From Pseudonocardia sp. 73-21 (GTDB lineage Bacteria; Actinomycetota; Actinomycetes; Mycobacteriales; Pseudonocardiaceae), in NCBI RefSeq assembly GCF_001899645.1, contig NZ_MKVV01000027.1, positions 1-64,000 on the forward strand: DNA of 64,000 nucleotides, read 5' to 3'. Each line of letters opens with the position of its first letter. Position 1 is the first letter of the stretch. The position numbers were made by a program, and so were the translations under genes. Below, in pieces: positions 51,561 through 59,727 of this stretch. The notes below the pieces were generated by a model. The model saw nothing but the letters and a program-made list of their open reading frames with translations. It searched no databases and was not told the origin of the DNA.

Positions 51561-52417
51561 GCCGCGCCGACGGTCTCGCGCAGATCCCGGCCCGCGCGCA
51601 CGGACGGGCCGACTCGCGCGCACGGAGACCTCGACTCGCGCGCACGGAGACCCCGACTCGCGGGGTGGGGGTGGTGCGGCGGGTGGCGCCGCCGCTCGTG
51701 CTCGTCGTGCTGCTGCTCGTCGTCTGGCAGGTCGCTGTGGTCGCGTTCGACGTGCGGCCGCAGGTGCTGCCCTCCCCGCTGAGGGTGGTCGAGCAGGGGT
51801 GGGCTTACCGGGAGCAGCTGTGGGCCAACACGCTGCCGACCCTGCAGGTGACGCTCGTGGGCTTCGCGGTGTCGCTGCTGGTGGGATGGGTGCTGGCGGT
51901 GGCCGTCGACTTCTCGCCGTGGCTCAGGCGCGCGCTGACGCCGCTGCTGGTGGTGTCGCAGACCCTGCCGATCATCGCGATCGCGCCGCTGCTGATCATC
52001 TGGTTCGGGTTCGGGCTGCTGCCCAAGGTCGTGGTGATCGCACTGGTGACGTTCTTCCCGATCGCCGTGGGGCTGATCGAGGGGTTCGCCGCCACCGACC
52101 GTCAGGCCACCAACCTCCTGCGCAGCATGGGCGCGTCGCGGTGGGAGCAGTTCCGGCTGGTCCGGCTGCCCGGCGCGCTGCCGCGGTTCTTCACCGCGCT
52201 GCGCATCGGCATCACCTACGCCGTGACCGGCGCGATCTTCGCCGAGTACGTGGGGGCCACGGCCGGGCTCGGGATCTTCATGAACCTGCAGAAGAACTCG
52301 TTCCGCACCGACCTGGTGCTGGCGGCCGTCGTCGTCACGGCGGTGCTGTCGGTGGCGCTGTTCGCGCTGACCTACCTCGTGGAGCGGCTCGTCATCCCGT
52401 GGAACCGCGATGTCTGA
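51557..52417 (+). CDS. Thiamine-precursor ABC transporter permease (ThiX type), N-terminus carrying repeat array E
   Basis: A 286-residue permease if it starts at GTG 51557, which overlaps the ThiY stop (GTGA). About 39 residues then precede the first helix; roughly 22 of them (RADSRARRPRLARTETPTRG) are read from three 22-base repeat units. Starts at GTG 51671 or 51674 would give a normal-length protein of about 248. Six helices follow, with an EAA-type loop (LLRSMGASRWEQFRLVRLP) near 195 of the long form. The true start is unresolved. Confidence 0.85.
   Translation: MSRADGLAQIPARAHGRADSRARRPRLARTETPTRGVGVVRRVAPPLVLVVLLLVVWQVAVVAFDVRPQVLPSPLRVVEQGWAYREQLWANTLPTLQVTLVGFAVSLLVGWVLAVAVDFSPWLRRALTPLLVVSQTLPIIAIAPLLIIWFGFGLLPKVVVIALVTFFPIAVGLIEGFAATDRQATNLLRSMGASRWEQFRLVRLPGALPRFFTALRIGITYAVTGAIFAEYVGATAGLGIFMNLQKNSFRTDLVLAAVVVTAVLSVALFALTYLVERLVIPWNRDV
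51609..51664 (-). repeat. Array E of the 22-bp CGCGAGTCGG repeat (3 units, possibly 4)
   Basis: Minus-strand cores occupy 51662-51653, 51640-51631 and 51618-51609, spaced 22 bases. A weaker match at 51587-51596 keeps the phase. Linkers are close to GGTCTCCGTGCG. It lies within the upstream part of the permease frame; three units are 66 bases, so they keep the reading frame. Confidence 0.9.
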
Positions 52418-53159
52418 CCTGCGCGTGGAGGGGCTGACCAAGGCCTACCCCGGTCTCCCGGTGCTGGACGGTGTCTCGTTCGACGTGGACACCGGGGAGT
52501 TCGTGTCGGTGATCGGGCCCAGCGGCTGCGGCAAGTCCACCCTGTTCGACGTGGTCGCCGGGATGGAACGCCCCGATTCCGGGCGCGTGCTCGTCGACGG
52601 GAAGGACGCCACCGGCCGCGTCGACCCGTTCGCCTACATGCCCCAGCAGGACCTGCTGTTCCCCTGGCGGACCGTGCTCGCCAACACGACCCTGGGGCTG
52701 GAGGTGGCCGGGATGCCCCGCTCCGAGGCGCGCGAGCGGGCGCGGGCGCTGTTCCCGACGTTCGGGCTGGCCGGGTTCGAGGACGCCCGCCCCGCGCAGC
52801 TCTCCGGAGGGATGCGCCAGCGGGCGGCGCTGCTGCGCACGGTGGTGCAGGACCGGCCCGTGCTGCTGCTCGACGAGCCGTTCGGGGCGCTGGACTCGCT
52901 CACCCGCACCGGCATGCAGACGTGGCTCGCCGACGTCCGCGCCGGCTTCGGCTGGACGGTCGTGATGGTCACCCACGACATCCGCGAGGCCGTGCTGCTC
53001 TCGGACCGCGTCGTGGTGCTCGGGCCGCGCCCGACGACCGTCCGGCACGAGGTGGTGGTGGATCTCCCGCGGCCCCGTGATCTCGCGACGACCACCTCGG
53101 TGCGATTCTCGGAGATCGCCGCAGAACTGCTCGGAATGCTCACCCTGAACGCTGTGTAA
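52410..53159 (+). CDS. Thiamine-precursor ABC transporter ATP-binding protein (ThiZ type)
   Basis: A 249-residue ATPase of the nitrate/taurine/ThiZ branch. Walker A is GPSGCGKST near 36, the Q-loop YMPQQDLLFPWRTV, signature LSGGMRQR, Walker B VLLLDEPFGALD, and the switch VTHDIREA. ATG 52410 overlaps the permease stop by 8 bases. With the TPP riboswitch at the operon head, it drives uptake of a thiamine precursor. Confidence 0.92.
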   Translation: MSDLRVEGLTKAYPGLPVLDGVSFDVDTGEFVSVIGPSGCGKSTLFDVVAGMERPDSGRVLVDGKDATGRVDPFAYMPQQDLLFPWRTVLANTTLGLEVAGMPRSEARERARALFPTFGLAGFEDARPAQLSGGMRQRAALLRTVVQDRPVLLLDEPFGALDSLTRTGMQTWLADVRAGFGWTVVMVTHDIREAVLLSDRVVVLGPRPTTVRHEVVVDLPRPRDLATTTSVRFSEIAAELLGMLTLNAV

Positions 53160-53185
53160 TTCCCCCTCCACGCGGAGTGGAAATA

Positions 53186-53959
53186 TCAGGCGGGAATGGC
53201 CGACGTGAGCGCGAACCGCTCGGGGCTGTGCACGTTCTCGAGATCCTCGACGAGTGCGACGGTATCGGGATGGTCGGCGCCCAGCAGCTCGGTGGAGTCG
53301 GCGACGGCCCGGTCGAACTCCTCGGTCGACTCCCGCGGGCGTCCGAGGTGCGCGAGGCACGCCGCGAGGGCGCCGCGCAGTGCGATGGTGTGGGCGTGCG
53401 CGCCGCCGAGCGTGTGCTCGGCGTCGTGCAGTGCCGCCTTGAGCAGCGTCCACGCCGACTCGACGTCGCCCGTGGCCGCGCGGGCCAGCGCCAGGTTCAT
53501 GCGGGAGGTGAGGGTGTCGAGGTGCTCCGGGCCCAGGGTGCGGCGGCGCTCGGCGGTGATCGCGGTGGCGAGGTCGACGGCCTCCTCCGCGCGTCCGGCC
53601 AGCCGGAACGCCGTGGCCAGGGCCTCGCCCGCGGTGAGGGTGCGGGGGTCGTCCGCGCCGAAGACGTCCGTGCGGGCGGCGTGGTTGCCGGTGAGGATGT
53701 CGATGCCCTCCGACCAGCGCCCGGCCTGCACGAGCGCCACGCCCAGGTTGCCGGCGACGGTGAGCGTGTCGGGGTGCACGGAGCCCAGCCGCTCCCGGCA
53801 TCCGGCCAGCGTCTCCACGAGCAGGGACACGGCGAGGTCGGGACGGTCGGCCCGCAGCCGCGCGGCGGCGGCCGTGTTCGACGCGACGAGCGAGCCCATG
53901 GCGTCCAGGTGCGCCTGATCGCCCGCGCTGTGGCTGGCTTTCCTCGACCACCACGCCAT
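53186..53959 (-). CDS. Tetratricopeptide-repeat protein
   Basis: A 257-residue soluble protein of about five TPR_10/TPR_12-type units. Repeated RLGSVHPDTLTVAGNLGVAL, FGADDPRTLTAGEALA, LGPEHLDTLTSRMNLALA and LGADHPDTVALVEDL show the kinesin-light-chain-like pattern. It probably mediates protein contacts; no effector domain is attached. ATG 53959 follows a G-rich ribosome site. Confidence 0.85.
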   Translation of the reverse strand: MAWWSRKASHSAGDQAHLDAMGSLVASNTAAAARLRADRPDLAVSLLVETLAGCRERLGSVHPDTLTVAGNLGVALVQAGRWSEGIDILTGNHAARTDVFGADDPRTLTAGEALATAFRLAGRAEEAVDLATAITAERRRTLGPEHLDTLTSRMNLALARAATGDVESAWTLLKAALHDAEHTLGGAHAHTIALRGALAACLAHLGRPRESTEEFDRAVADSTELLGADHPDTVALVEDLENVHSPERFALTSAIPA

Positions 53960-54120
53960 CGTCGGCCCCCCGATCCCCGTTGTCGGGTCGAAACTACACC
54001 GGACGGCGGATCATTCGAGGTGAATGCGCATCCGATGTGGAGGAGGTCTCAGCGAACTTCCGCAATTCTTCACCACGGGTACTCGGGCCATGACCACGCG
54101 TGCCCGGTAGCGTGGACGCC

Positions 54121-54366
54121 GTGCGGCTCACGCGCAGTGCGGGCAAACACGGAATCGGCCGTGAGGAGATCCGGCTGGTTCTCGCGGCGCCCCTGTGCAC
54201 GGTCGAGCAGGGCGACACGGTGCTCCACATCGGGCTCACCCCGCGGCGTGACCTCCTCGAGGTGGTGGTGGCGCCCGGTGAGGAGCCCACGGTGCTGCAC
54301 GCGATGCGGTTGCGGCCCGCGAACTACAGGCACATGCTGGGGCTCTCATGCCACAGCATCCCGTGA
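54121..54366 (+). CDS. Small toxin-like protein (BrnT/DUF4258-like)
   Basis: An 81-residue protein: RLTRSAGKHGIGREEIRLVL, then short strands LCTVEQGDTVLHIGL, RRDLLEVVVAP and a final HAMRLRPANYRHML. This layout (SARKHG-x-EDI ... VIHAMxxR) is seen in small proteins annotated as toxins of RelE/BrnT-like fold. No antitoxin is obvious; the next gene is a membrane protein. Starts GTG 54100, 54112 or 54121 are possible. Confidence 0.5.
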   Translation: MRLTRSAGKHGIGREEIRLVLAAPLCTVEQGDTVLHIGLTPRRDLLEVVVAPGEEPTVLHAMRLRPANYRHMLGLSCHSIP

Positions 54367-54617
54367 CCGTCACCGACGCCGCCCCGTCCCTGAGCGAGGA
54401 GCAGGCGCACCGGCGCCGCGTCTACGTCGCGATCATGATGGTGCACCTCGTCGGGTTCGCGGGGTCCTACCCGCTGTACCTGTGGCAGCCGTGGGCCGGC
54501 GCCGCGATGGTGCTGGCCACGGGTCTGCTCCCGTGGGCGGCGGTGATCATCGCCAACGGTGCCCCGCGCCGGCGGGCGGCGGCCCGCGAGACGGTCAACC
54601 TGCCAGCACGACGATGA
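54348..54617 (+). CDS. DUF3099 family membrane protein (short paralogue)
   Basis: An 89-residue protein with VTDAAPSLSEEQAHRRRVY, two helices and VIIANGAPRRR, matching the DUF3099 member at 32724 in layout. ATG 54348 overlaps the toxin-like gene by 19 bases; GTG 54363 would give a 4-base overlap. The 3' end overlaps lutC tail to tail by 23 bases. Function unknown. Confidence 0.72.
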   Translation: MPQHPVTVTDAAPSLSEEQAHRRRVYVAIMMVHLVGFAGSYPLYLWQPWAGAAMVLATGLLPWAAVIIANGAPRRRAAARETVNLPARR

Positions 54618-55206
54618 GCGTGCGGGGGCCGTGCACGCCCTCCACCCGCTCCAGCTCGATGTCGCTGGTGGCCGACGGCCCGCTGACGAACGTGGTCGGC
54701 CGCGTCGGGGTCAGCCGGGCCAGCAGCTCCGGCACCGTCTCCACCACCTGGTCGGCGCGCACCACGCACACGTGCACGTCGGGCACGAGGGTGATCGCGC
54801 GCCGGCCCTGGTCGGGCGAGCCGTCCAGCGCGATCGTGCCGGTGACCGCGCAGGCCGCGGCGCAGCCCGTCACCACCGCGGCGTAGCCGTCGAGCTCGGC
54901 GGGCGCGAACCCCGCGTCCACCGTGCCGTCGGGACACCAGCCGTCCGGGAGACCGGGCGGGACGAGGACCGGGCCGTCGACGCCGGCCAGTGCCGTGCGG
55001 ATGGCGGCCGGGACGTCGTCGCCCGCGTCGAGCACCGTGGCCTTGTAGTCGACGAGCCGGTCGGCCAGCAGCTCCAGTACGGCCGGGGAGCCCGGGGCCA
55101 GCGCACCGGTGCGGTGGTAGTCGCGGGGGACCTCGGGCGGTGGGGGGTTGCCGGCGGCGGCGTTGGCCCCCCGGATCCGGCGCAGCACGTCCTCACGGGC
55201 GCTCAT
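54595..55206 (-). CDS. lutC: Lactate utilisation protein LutC (LUD domain)
   Basis: A 203-residue LUD-domain protein, third part of the LutABC complex that oxidises L-lactate to pyruvate. VTGCAAACAVTGTIALDGSP is the conserved LUD core and TFVSGPSATSDIELERVEGVHGP the C-terminal signature. ATG 55206 follows GGGAG. A 355-base gap separates it from lutB, longer than usual for this operon. Confidence 0.9.
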   Translation of the reverse strand: MSAREDVLRRIRGANAAAGNPPPPEVPRDYHRTGALAPGSPAVLELLADRLVDYKATVLDAGDDVPAAIRTALAGVDGPVLVPPGLPDGWCPDGTVDAGFAPAELDGYAAVVTGCAAACAVTGTIALDGSPDQGRRAITLVPDVHVCVVRADQVVETVPELLARLTPTRPTTFVSGPSATSDIELERVEGVHGPRTLIVVLAG

Positions 55207-55561
55207 CAGGTCGTCTCCCGTCCTGGTGAGCGGTGGGTGCCGCACGTTGTGGTCCCGGGGAGGGCGGTGGCGGGCGGCAGCCGGCGAGCACCGGTCGTGC
55301 TGTGCGCTGCGGTGGTCCGTGATCGCCGCGTGCCGCACTGTGCGGCCCCGCCGGAGGCGCCGGGGTGCGTCCGGTACCGATCACGGGGGCGGTACGCGGG
55401 CCCGGATCGCGGGGCGGCGCGCGGTCCGGTCCGGTCGGGTGCGGCCCTGCGGTGACGGTCAGTGGGCCGGCGCGGGTGCGTGGTGGTCGTTGATGGCTGT
55501 GCGTCGCATCCGAGCGTCCTCGTCGGGTCGCTGCCGTGCGGCTGCCGAGGATCACCAATGC
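55207..55561. other. Gap between lutB and lutC with a GTGATC hairpin element
   Basis: This 355-base stretch interrupts the lut operon. It contains the 66-base GTGATC...GATCAC element at 55319 and several GC-rich inverted repeats near 55510-55550. I see no gene. Insertion of repeat elements into the operon is a reasonable reading. Confidence 0.55.
55319..55384. repeat. 66-bp GTGATC...GATCAC element (copy 3)
   Basis: CCGTGATCG (55317-55325) and CGATCACGG (55378-55386) are perfect 9-base inverted termini. The interior is GC-rich and partly self-complementary. Size and ends match the copies at 26351 and 40711. Confidence 0.5.
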
Positions 55562-57025
55562 TCACGACGTGCCCCGCTCGCGCGCCCACCACTGCCGGAA
55601 CGTCTCCTCCGGTGGGCGCGGGGCGTCGCGGCTGGCCGTCCACGCCGAGAGCGGGGGCGGCAGCGAGGAGATGCGGCCCGTCGAGCGACCGAGCAGGCGC
55701 CCCAGCTTCGACGCCGACTCCGCCGCACCGAACCGGCCGGGCGTCGACATCACCCACGACGCGGCGGCCATCGCCGCGGCCTCCGCGCTCGGGACACCGC
55801 CCCGGTTGGCGTCCACGTGCTGGGCGCGCAGCCGCACCAGCAGCGACGGGATGTCGATCCGCACCGGGCACGCGTCGAAGCAGGCGCCGCACAGGCTCGA
55901 CGCGTACGGCAGCGACGCGTTGTCCTCCACACCCGTGAGCTGCGGCGAGAGCACGGCGCCGATCGGGCCGGGGTACACCGAGCCGTACGCGTGCCCGCCC
56001 GCGCGCTCGTAGACGGGGCAGACGTTGAGGCAGGCCGAGCACTTGATGCAGTGCAGCGCGGCGCGCCCGACCTCGTCGGCGAGGGTGGCGGTGCGGCCGT
56101 TGTCGAGCAGCACCAGGTGGAAGTCCTGCGGGCCGTCGCCGGGGGTGACGCCCGTCCAGGCCGAGGTGTAGGGGTTCATCCGCTCGCCCGTCGACGAGCG
56201 GGGGAGCAGCTGCAGGAACACCTCCAGGTCCTGCCATGTGGGCACGACCTTCTCGATGCCCATCACGGTGATCAGCGTGTCGGGCAGCGTCAGGCACATC
56301 CGCCCGTTGCCCTCGCTCTCGACGACGAGCAGGGTGCCGGTGTCCGCGATGCCGAAGTTGGCGCCGGAGATCGCGACCTTGGCCCGCAGGAAGCGCTCGC
56401 GCAGGTGCTTGCGCGCGGCCATGGCGAGCAGCCGGGGCTCGGAGGTCAGCTCGGGGTCGACGCCGGGCATCTCGCGCAGGAAGATCTCGCGGATCTCCGC
56501 GCGGTTGCGGTGGATCGCGGGCACCAGGATGTGGCTGGGCAGGTCGCCGCCGAGCTGCACGATGAGCTCGGCGAGGTCGGTCTCCTTGGCCTCGATCCCG
56601 GCGGCCTCCAGGGCCTCGTTGAGGCCGATCTCCTGGGTGGCCATCGACTTGACCTTGACGACCTCGGTCTCACCCGTGGCCTGCACCAGCCGCGTGACGA
56701 TCGCGTTGGCCTCGTTGGCGTCACGGGCCCAGTGCACGGTGCCACCGCGGGCGGTGACCTCGCGCTCCAGGCGTTCCAGATGCTCGTCGAGGCGGGCCAT
56801 GGTGGCCGTCTTCAGGGCCGACCCGGCGAGCCGCAGCTGCTCCCAGTCGTCGAGCTCACCGACGACGGCCGCGCGTTTGGCCCGGATCGTCGAGGTGGCG
56901 TGGCCGAGGTTGCGGCGCAGCTGGGAGTCGCCGAGCGCGACGCGGGCGGCGTCCGGGAAGGTCTGCGTGCCGCGCAGGTGCCCGACGCCCCGCGGGGCGG
57001 GCACGCCGAGAAAGGTGCTGCTCAT
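55562..57025 (-). CDS. lutB: Lactate utilisation iron-sulfur protein LutB
   Basis: A 487-residue protein with an N-terminal LUD-like domain (VVKVKSMATQEIGLNEALE, ANFGIADTGTLLVVE) and a ferredoxin-like part carrying CIKCSACLNVCP and CGACFDACP, ligands for two 4Fe-4S clusters. It passes electrons from lactate within LutABC. ATG 57025 follows GGAGGG. It lies 73 bases after lutA. Confidence 0.94.
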   Translation of the reverse strand: MSSTFLGVPAPRGVGHLRGTQTFPDAARVALGDSQLRRNLGHATSTIRAKRAAVVGELDDWEQLRLAGSALKTATMARLDEHLERLEREVTARGGTVHWARDANEANAIVTRLVQATGETEVVKVKSMATQEIGLNEALEAAGIEAKETDLAELIVQLGGDLPSHILVPAIHRNRAEIREIFLREMPGVDPELTSEPRLLAMAARKHLRERFLRAKVAISGANFGIADTGTLLVVESEGNGRMCLTLPDTLITVMGIEKVVPTWQDLEVFLQLLPRSSTGERMNPYTSAWTGVTPGDGPQDFHLVLLDNGRTATLADEVGRAALHCIKCSACLNVCPVYERAGGHAYGSVYPGPIGAVLSPQLTGVEDNASLPYASSLCGACFDACPVRIDIPSLLVRLRAQHVDANRGGVPSAEAAAMAAASWVMSTPGRFGAAESASKLGRLLGRSTGRISSLPPPLSAWTASRDAPRPPEETFRQWWARERGTS

Positions 57026-57098
57026 CGCGGCCCTCCGGGAGTCGTGCGCGGATAACGGTGTCCTGGCACGGATATCCGCGCACGGGCGCCGGAGGCGC

Positions 57099-57824
57099 TC
57101 ACGTCGACGCCAGGATCTCGGCCAGGTGCAGTGTGCGGGTGCCGCTCTGGAGGCGGGACAGGCCGCCCCCGATGTGCATCAGGCACGACGCGTCGCCGGC
57201 CGTGGCCACCTCGGCGCCGGTGGACAGGACGTTGCGCATCTTGTCGGCCAGCATCGCCGTCGAGGTGTCGGCGTTCTTCAGCGCGAACGTGCCGCCGAAC
57301 CCGCAGCACTGGTCGGCGGCGGGCAGCTCCAGGAGCGTCATGCCGCGGACGTTGCGCAGCAGCCGCAACGGCTTGTCGGCCACCCGCAGCATGCGCAGCG
57401 AGTGGCACGTCGGATGGTAGGTGACGCGGTGCGGGAAGTAGGCGCCCACGTCCTCGACGCCGAGCACGTCCACCAGCAGTTCCGAGAGCTCGTAGGTGCG
57501 GGTGGCCACCGCTGTCGCGCGGTCGGCGAGCGCGTCGTCGCCGGCGTCCCGGGCCACCATCGCGTGCTGGTGGCGCACCGAGCCGACGCACGATCCCGAC
57601 GGTGCGACCACCACGTCGTAGGGCTCGAACACCTCCACGTGGTGGCGCACCAGCGGCACCGCCTCGCGCTGGTACCCGGTGTTGGTGTGCATCTGGCCGC
57701 AGCACGTCTGGGCCGACGGGAACACCACCTCGTGGCCCAGCCGCTCGAGCAGCGTGACGGTGGCCTTCCCGACCTGGGGCGCCATCGCGTCGGCGAGGCA
57801 GGTGACGAACAGAGCGATCCGCAC
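57099..57824 (-). CDS. lutA: Lactate utilisation protein LutA (CCG domain)
   Basis: A 241-residue Fe-S oxidoreductase subunit with two cysteine-rich CCG motifs, QTCCGQMH near 41 and QCCGFGGTF near 185, plus CHSLRML. GTG 57824 starts just inside the putative FadR-type operator, with no ribosome site, so the mRNA may be leaderless or nearly so. It is the first gene of lutABC and divergent from the regulator gene. Confidence 0.92.
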   Translation of the reverse strand: MRIALFVTCLADAMAPQVGKATVTLLERLGHEVVFPSAQTCCGQMHTNTGYQREAVPLVRHHVEVFEPYDVVVAPSGSCVGSVRHQHAMVARDAGDDALADRATAVATRTYELSELLVDVLGVEDVGAYFPHRVTYHPTCHSLRMLRVADKPLRLLRNVRGMTLLELPAADQCCGFGGTFALKNADTSTAMLADKMRNVLSTGAEVATAGDASCLMHIGGGLSRLQSGTRTLHLAEILAST

Positions 57825-57827
57825 GGG

Positions 57828-57842
57828 TGTGGTCTTACCACA
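57828..57842. promoter_or_regulatory. FadR/LldR-type operator between lutA and its regulator
   Basis: TGTGGT-CTT-ACCACA is a perfect inverted repeat with a 3-base spacer. Its centre matches the TNGTNNNACNA pattern known for FadR-family regulators such as LldR. It lies immediately before lutA and 19 bases before the divergent GntR gene. Confidence 0.75.
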
Positions 57843-57860
57843 GTTCGCTACGCTCCGCCG

Positions 57861-58550
57861 GTGCGAACCCATGAGCGGGTCCTGGCCCGGATCGAGGCTG
57901 ATCTCACCGCGGGCCGGCTGGCCCTCGGCGACCGGCTGCCGGGGGAGCGGGTGCTCGCCGAGCAGCTCGGGGTCTCGCGGCCGTCGGTGCGCGAGGCGGT
58001 GCGGGTGCTGGAGGCGATGGGGGTGGTCCGCACGGCCACCGGCTCGGGCCCGGACGCCGGCGCGGTCCTCATCGCCGACGCCGCCACCGGTCTCGGCGCC
58101 GCCCTGCGGCTGCACGTGGCCACGAGCGGCCTCCCCGTCCGTGACGTCGTGGAGCTGCGGCTGCTCGTGGAGGGCTGGGGGATGCGGATGGCCGCGGCGA
58201 GCGGCGACGCCGCCGCGCTCGACCGGGCCGCCGCCCTGCTCGACGCGATGGACGCCCCCGGCCTCGAGCCCGACCGGTTCCTCGAGCTGGACGCCGCGTT
58301 CCACGAGGCGCTGGTGGGCACGGCCGGGAACGTGCTGGTGACGGCCGTGATGACCGGAGTACGTGGGGCGGTGCTGGCCTACGTCCGCGCCGGCGCGCGC
58401 ACCGTCGCGGACTGGGACGCGATGGCCGCTCGGCTGCGCACCGAGCACCGGGAGATCCTGGGGGCGGTGCAGGAGGGTCGGGCGGACGAGGCGGAACGGG
58501 CGGTCCGCGCCCACATCGAGGGCTACTACCGCGATGCCGGCGTTCACTGA
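57861..58550 (+). CDS. FadR/GntR family regulator of lactate use
   Basis: A 229-residue protein with an N-terminal winged helix (LAEQLGVSRPSVREAVRVLE near 35-54) and a C-terminal FCD domain (DAAFHEALVGTAGN, TEHREILGAV with metal/ligand His residues). Divergence from lutABC and the shared operator make it the likely lactate-responsive repressor. GTG 57861 has no ribosome site, compatible with leaderless translation. Confidence 0.87.
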   Translation: MRTHERVLARIEADLTAGRLALGDRLPGERVLAEQLGVSRPSVREAVRVLEAMGVVRTATGSGPDAGAVLIADAATGLGAALRLHVATSGLPVRDVVELRLLVEGWGMRMAAASGDAAALDRAAALLDAMDAPGLEPDRFLELDAAFHEALVGTAGNVLVTAVMTGVRGAVLAYVRAGARTVADWDAMAARLRTEHREILGAVQEGRADEAERAVRAHIEGYYRDAGVH

Positions 58551-58553
58551 CCT

Positions 58554-58602
58554 GACGAACGGCACTCTCGTCGCACAGGGCCCGACGAGAGTGCCGTTCG
58601 TC
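58554..58602. terminator. Perfect 20-bp stem hairpin between convergent regulators
   Basis: Bases 58554-58573 are exactly complementary to 58583-58602, with a 9-base loop. The arm begins GACGAACGGCACTCTC. It lies between the FadR-type and LacI genes and should stop transcription from both sides. Confidence 0.85.
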
Positions 58603-58616
58603 GGCGGGCCGGCGAC

Positions 58617-59636
58617 CTAGGGGTGCGGGCGGGTGCTGGTACGCACCACCAGTTCGGGATCGAAGACCACTTGGCGGTGCTCGTGGTCGGCACCGCCGTG
58701 GGCCTCGGCCAGCAGCAGCTCCGCCGCCGTGCGGCCGAGAAGGTGGCGCGGCTGGCTCACCGAGGTCAGCGGCACGGCGGCGGCCTCGGCGAACTCGATG
58801 TCGTCGTAGCCGACGATCGCCATGTCCTCGGGCACGCGCAGCCCCAGGCGCACCATCTGCTGCAGCAGCCCGAGGGCGAGCAGGTCGTTGGCGCAGAAGG
58901 CGGCCGTCGGGCGGCGGGCCGCGGGCAGGCCGATGAGGCGCTCGCCCGCGCGCCGCCCCTCGGAGACGTCGAGGTGCGTGGTCTCCAGCACCGTCAGCGC
59001 GCCGCGACCGGCCCGGGCCAGTGCGCGCTCGGCCCCGGCGATGCGGTCGGCGACCTGGCCCAGCGCCCGCGGGCCGCCGATGAAGGCGATGCGCTCGTGG
59101 CCGATGTCGAGCAGGTGGGTGGTGGCCAGGTCGCCGCCGAGCACGTCGTCGACGGTGACCGAGCACCGGTCCGGCCCCGCCCCCCGGTCGACGACGACGA
59201 CGGGCATGCCGCGCCGGGCCAGCGCGGCGATGCCGGGGTCGGCGGCGTCGGCCGGCGTGATCAGGACGCCTTCGACGCGCTGCTGTTCCAGCAGGTCGAG
59301 GTAGGCGGCCTGGCGGTGCGGATCGTCGCCGCTGTTGCAGAGGTACACGACCAGGCCCTGGGCGTCGGCGGTCTCCTGGATGCCGCGGGCGACGTCGGTG
59401 AAGAACGGGTTGGACGTGTCGAGCACGACGTAGGCCAGGGTGCGACTGCCCCCACCGCGCAGCTGGCGGGCCGACTCGTTGCGCACGAAGCCCAGCGTCT
59501 CGATGGCGGTCTCCACGCGGCGGCGCGTGCGGTCGCTGACCCGCTCGGGCCGGTTGAGCACATTGGACACCGTGCCGAGCGAGACGCCGGCGCGCGCGGC
59601 GACGTCCTTCATGCTCGGTGCAGACGGTCCGGACAC
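58617..59636 (-). CDS. LacI family transcriptional regulator
   Basis: A 339-residue repressor. The HTH is MKDVAARAGVSLGTVSNVLN (residues 9-28) and the hinge helix ESARQLRGG. The periplasmic-binding-like domain has LDTSNPFFTDVARGIQ, FCANDLLALGLLQ and VGYDDIEFAEAAAVPLTSV. GTG 59636 follows AGGGGG. It is divergent from the rhamnose-type ABC operon, with a TGAAACGTTTCA palindrome between, so it probably represses that operon. Confidence 0.9.
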   Translation of the reverse strand: MSGPSAPSMKDVAARAGVSLGTVSNVLNRPERVSDRTRRRVETAIETLGFVRNESARQLRGGGSRTLAYVVLDTSNPFFTDVARGIQETADAQGLVVYLCNSGDDPHRQAAYLDLLEQQRVEGVLITPADAADPGIAALARRGMPVVVVDRGAGPDRCSVTVDDVLGGDLATTHLLDIGHERIAFIGGPRALGQVADRIAGAERALARAGRGALTVLETTHLDVSEGRRAGERLIGLPAARRPTAAFCANDLLALGLLQQMVRLGLRVPEDMAIVGYDDIEFAEAAAVPLTSVSQPRHLLGRTAAELLLAEAHGGADHEHRQVVFDPELVVRTSTRPHP

Positions 59637-59727
59637 GATCCCCCTCGTGAAACGTGAGCAAACAGGACAGTACTGCGGGCCTTGACGACGCGGCGACCGT
59701 GCCCTTATGGTCGCCTGGCTCACATCT

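Noticed and set aside
48906..51623. 905-residue minus-strand ORF
   Set aside because: It crosses the TPP riboswitch and the thiY and SDR genes antisense and has no coherent domains.
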